From contig CM073898.1 in NCBI GenBank assembly GCA_037176705.1, positions 39,125,488 to 39,189,487 on the forward strand: 64,000 nucleotides of DNA, read 5' to 3'. The DNA comes from Molossus alvarezi. Lineage: Eukaryota; Chordata; Mammalia; Chiroptera; Molossidae. The notes under the pieces were generated by a model. That model was not told where the DNA came from and made no database searches. It worked only from the letters and a program-made list of their open reading frames with translations. Shown here in pieces: positions 60,331-64,000 of the stretch (positions are counted from its first letter, which is position 1; every line of letters starts with the position of its first letter). Made by a program: the position numbers and the translations under genes.

Positions 60331-60492
60331 ATCAGTAAGAAAAAAAAAAAGAACATGCCAGCCAGTAAGAAATAATCAAAAGATATGAAAAGATAACACA
60401 GGAAGAAACACAAAGTCTAATCAACACGAACTAGTGCTCAATTTCAAATTAAAAAATGCAAATTAGAATTGTGAGTCACTTTAATCTAGTAG

Positions 60493-60767
60493 ATTGGCAA
60501 AACCCTTTTTTTTAAATCCTCACCTGAGGATATTTTTTCATTTAGCTTCAGATAGAGTGGGAGGGAGAGAAAGGGAGAGAGACAGAAACATCAATGTGAG
60601 AGAGACACACTGACTGGTTGCCTCCCGTATGACCCCGACCAGGGCCAGGGATAGAACCGCAACCAAGGTACGTGCCCTTGACCGGAATCAAATCTGAGAC
60701 TCATTGGTCTGTGGGCTGATGCTCTACTGCTGAGCCAAATCAGCCAGGGCAATTGGCAAAACTTTTC
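60493..60767 (-). mobile_element. VES-type SINE, class A
   Basis: Body about 60510-60751; flanks ATTGGCAAAACCCTTTT and ATTGGCAAAACTTTTCC. Confidence 0.93.
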
Positions 60768-60791
60768 CAAAATGATTTTAAATATAGGTTC

Positions 60792-61019
60792 AGCCATGGC
60801 CGGGTGGCTCAGCTGGTTGGAGCGTCTTTGTTGGAGCACCTAATGCATGGTCTGTCACCAAAAAGGTTGTGGGTTTGATTCCCCGTCAGGGCACATACCG
60901 AGGATGAGGTAGGATCTCCAGTCAGGGTGTGTGCGGGAGGCAACTTATTGATGTTTCTCTCTCTCCCCTCTTCTCTCTAAAATCAATAAACATATTCTAA
61001 GGTGAGAATAAAAAAACAA
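60792..61019 (+). mobile_element. VES-related SINE with a tRNA-like head
   Basis: The head GGCCGGGTGGCTCAGCTGGTTGG keeps an A-box close to a real tRNA, and the B-box is GGTTTGATTCC. The middle has an extra segment (TTGTTGGAGCACC). The tail has both AATCAATAAAC and GGTGAGAATAAAA, so it combines class B and class A endings. Confidence 0.85.
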
Positions 61020-61560
61020 AGGTACAGTAATTCTCCCTTTGGGAATGAATTTATTCAAAGGAAATGAGACTTGGGTTCACAAATATATATGCAAGTATGT
61101 TCATTACAGAATTGTTTATAAGTTTAAAAAATTGAAGTAATTTCATCCAGCGATTGAGAATTGGTCAAATAAATCAAAGTATATAAACTTTTGTTGAGCA
61201 GTTCTGCTAGAATCTACCCCTTGGAATAATCATTAAAAGCAATAGTTAGTAAAGACACAAAGATGTTTATTTCAGTAGTTTGTAGAAGAGAAAAATGGTA
61301 CAGTACATCCACATAAAGGAGAAAAGAAAAATACTGCACACTAGTGATCACATTTATGTATCCAAGTAAGATATTATGTGTATACACAAATGAAATAAAA
61401 GTGGAATGAATGGTAGTTTATATAATACTATGCAGCTGTAAAGAAAGGAGTTTTATATCTTTACATGAAACTGTGACCATATATTAAAAGTAAAAAAGGT
61501 TCCGTAACTGTAGATATAATATGTCCCTATTTATGTAAATATATAAGATGGTTTGAAGAT

Positions 61561-61770
61561 ATTCTGGGACACCAAGCACCTTGACCAGGGACACCCATCT
61601 AATAGATGATTTGATGTTATTGTATCTAAAATTTGGTTAAACATTTACTTAACTGAATATTAACTTTGATTTTGCCCTTGAAAAGCTCCTAATTCTAGTT
61701 TTTTGTTTTTTTTTCTAACTATGCCTGAAAGGTTAAAGACTTGCCTAGAGCTACAAGAGGCAAATACTGC
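61561..61770. other. Unannotated sequence before the promoter
   Basis: Nothing recognised. Confidence 0.5.

Positions 61771-64000
<2,230 letters not shown>

Larger units (their letters stand above)
60331..61560 (+). mobile_element. Old LINE-1 with two SINEs
   Basis: Pieces 60331-60490, 60755-60790 and 61020-61560. 'aaattaaaaaatgcaaatta', 'gtaattctccctttgggaat' and 'aatactatgcagctgtaaag' follow the ORF2 tail order. Confidence 0.65.

Noticed and set aside
60792..60870. Functional tRNA gene
   Set aside because: A- and B-box-like motifs are present, but the sequence continues into a SINE body with A-tail and cannot fold into a full cloverleaf as read.

Overview
This is vertebrate nuclear DNA from a bat, most likely Yangochiroptera. 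It carries dozens of tRNA-derived SINEs of the VES type, whose heads read like GCCCTGGCCGGTTTGGCTC and which are characteristic of that group. It also has a well-preserved, 5'-truncated LINE-1, a non-autonomous hAT transposon inserted inside one of the SINEs, and several endogenous retroviral LTRs. I cannot name the species.

The window is almost wholly intergenic. The only functional gene piece I can support is at the right end: promoter, first coding exon and start of intron 1 of CFAP36 (also CCDC104), a ciliary ARL3-binding protein, on the + strand at 62368-62482. It has a CpG-rich, TATA-less promoter with a near-perfect RFX X-box and several CCAAT boxes. In human the segment upstream of CFAP36 is a roughly 100-kb intergenic interval toward CCDC88A, which agrees with the lack of any other exon here.

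The second gene-derived feature is an intronless, broken retrocopy of KPNA2 (importin alpha-1) on the - strand at 56725-58932. It has a poly-A tail, a target-site duplication, stops, frameshifts and its own SINE insertion.

Layout: 1-3.5 kb, sparse sequence then two SINEs. 3.5-7 kb, an old LINE-1 cut by several SINEs, followed by a LINE-1 3' region split by an ERV LTR that itself holds another LTR-like insert. 7-20 kb, degraded LINE-1, MIR, L2 and MER5/MER20 pieces with many SINEs. 20-32 kb, fewer repeats, the hAT-in-SINE and an MLT1 LTR. 32-33.4 kb, the younger LINE-1. 34-44 kb, a SINE-rich stretch. 44-50 kb, old LINE-1 with SINEs. 50.6-51.3 kb, a second LTR related to the 5.4-kb one. 54-56 kb, MaLR LTRs. 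56.7-59.8 kb, KPNA2 retrocopy, SINE and a gammaretrovirus-like solo LTR. 61.7-64 kb, CFAP36 promoter, exon 1 and intron.

I use two labels for the SINEs. Class A has a long tail module ending in (C)TCGGGTGAGGAT plus A-run. Class B has a shorter body ending in AATCAATAAAG plus A-run. By my count there are about 58 copies, roughly a fifth of the window. I found no convincing undescribed protein-coding system. The most notable structures are repeated use of the same integration site by successive retroposons, a covarying hairpin in the SINEs, nested LTRs, and the X-box promoter.
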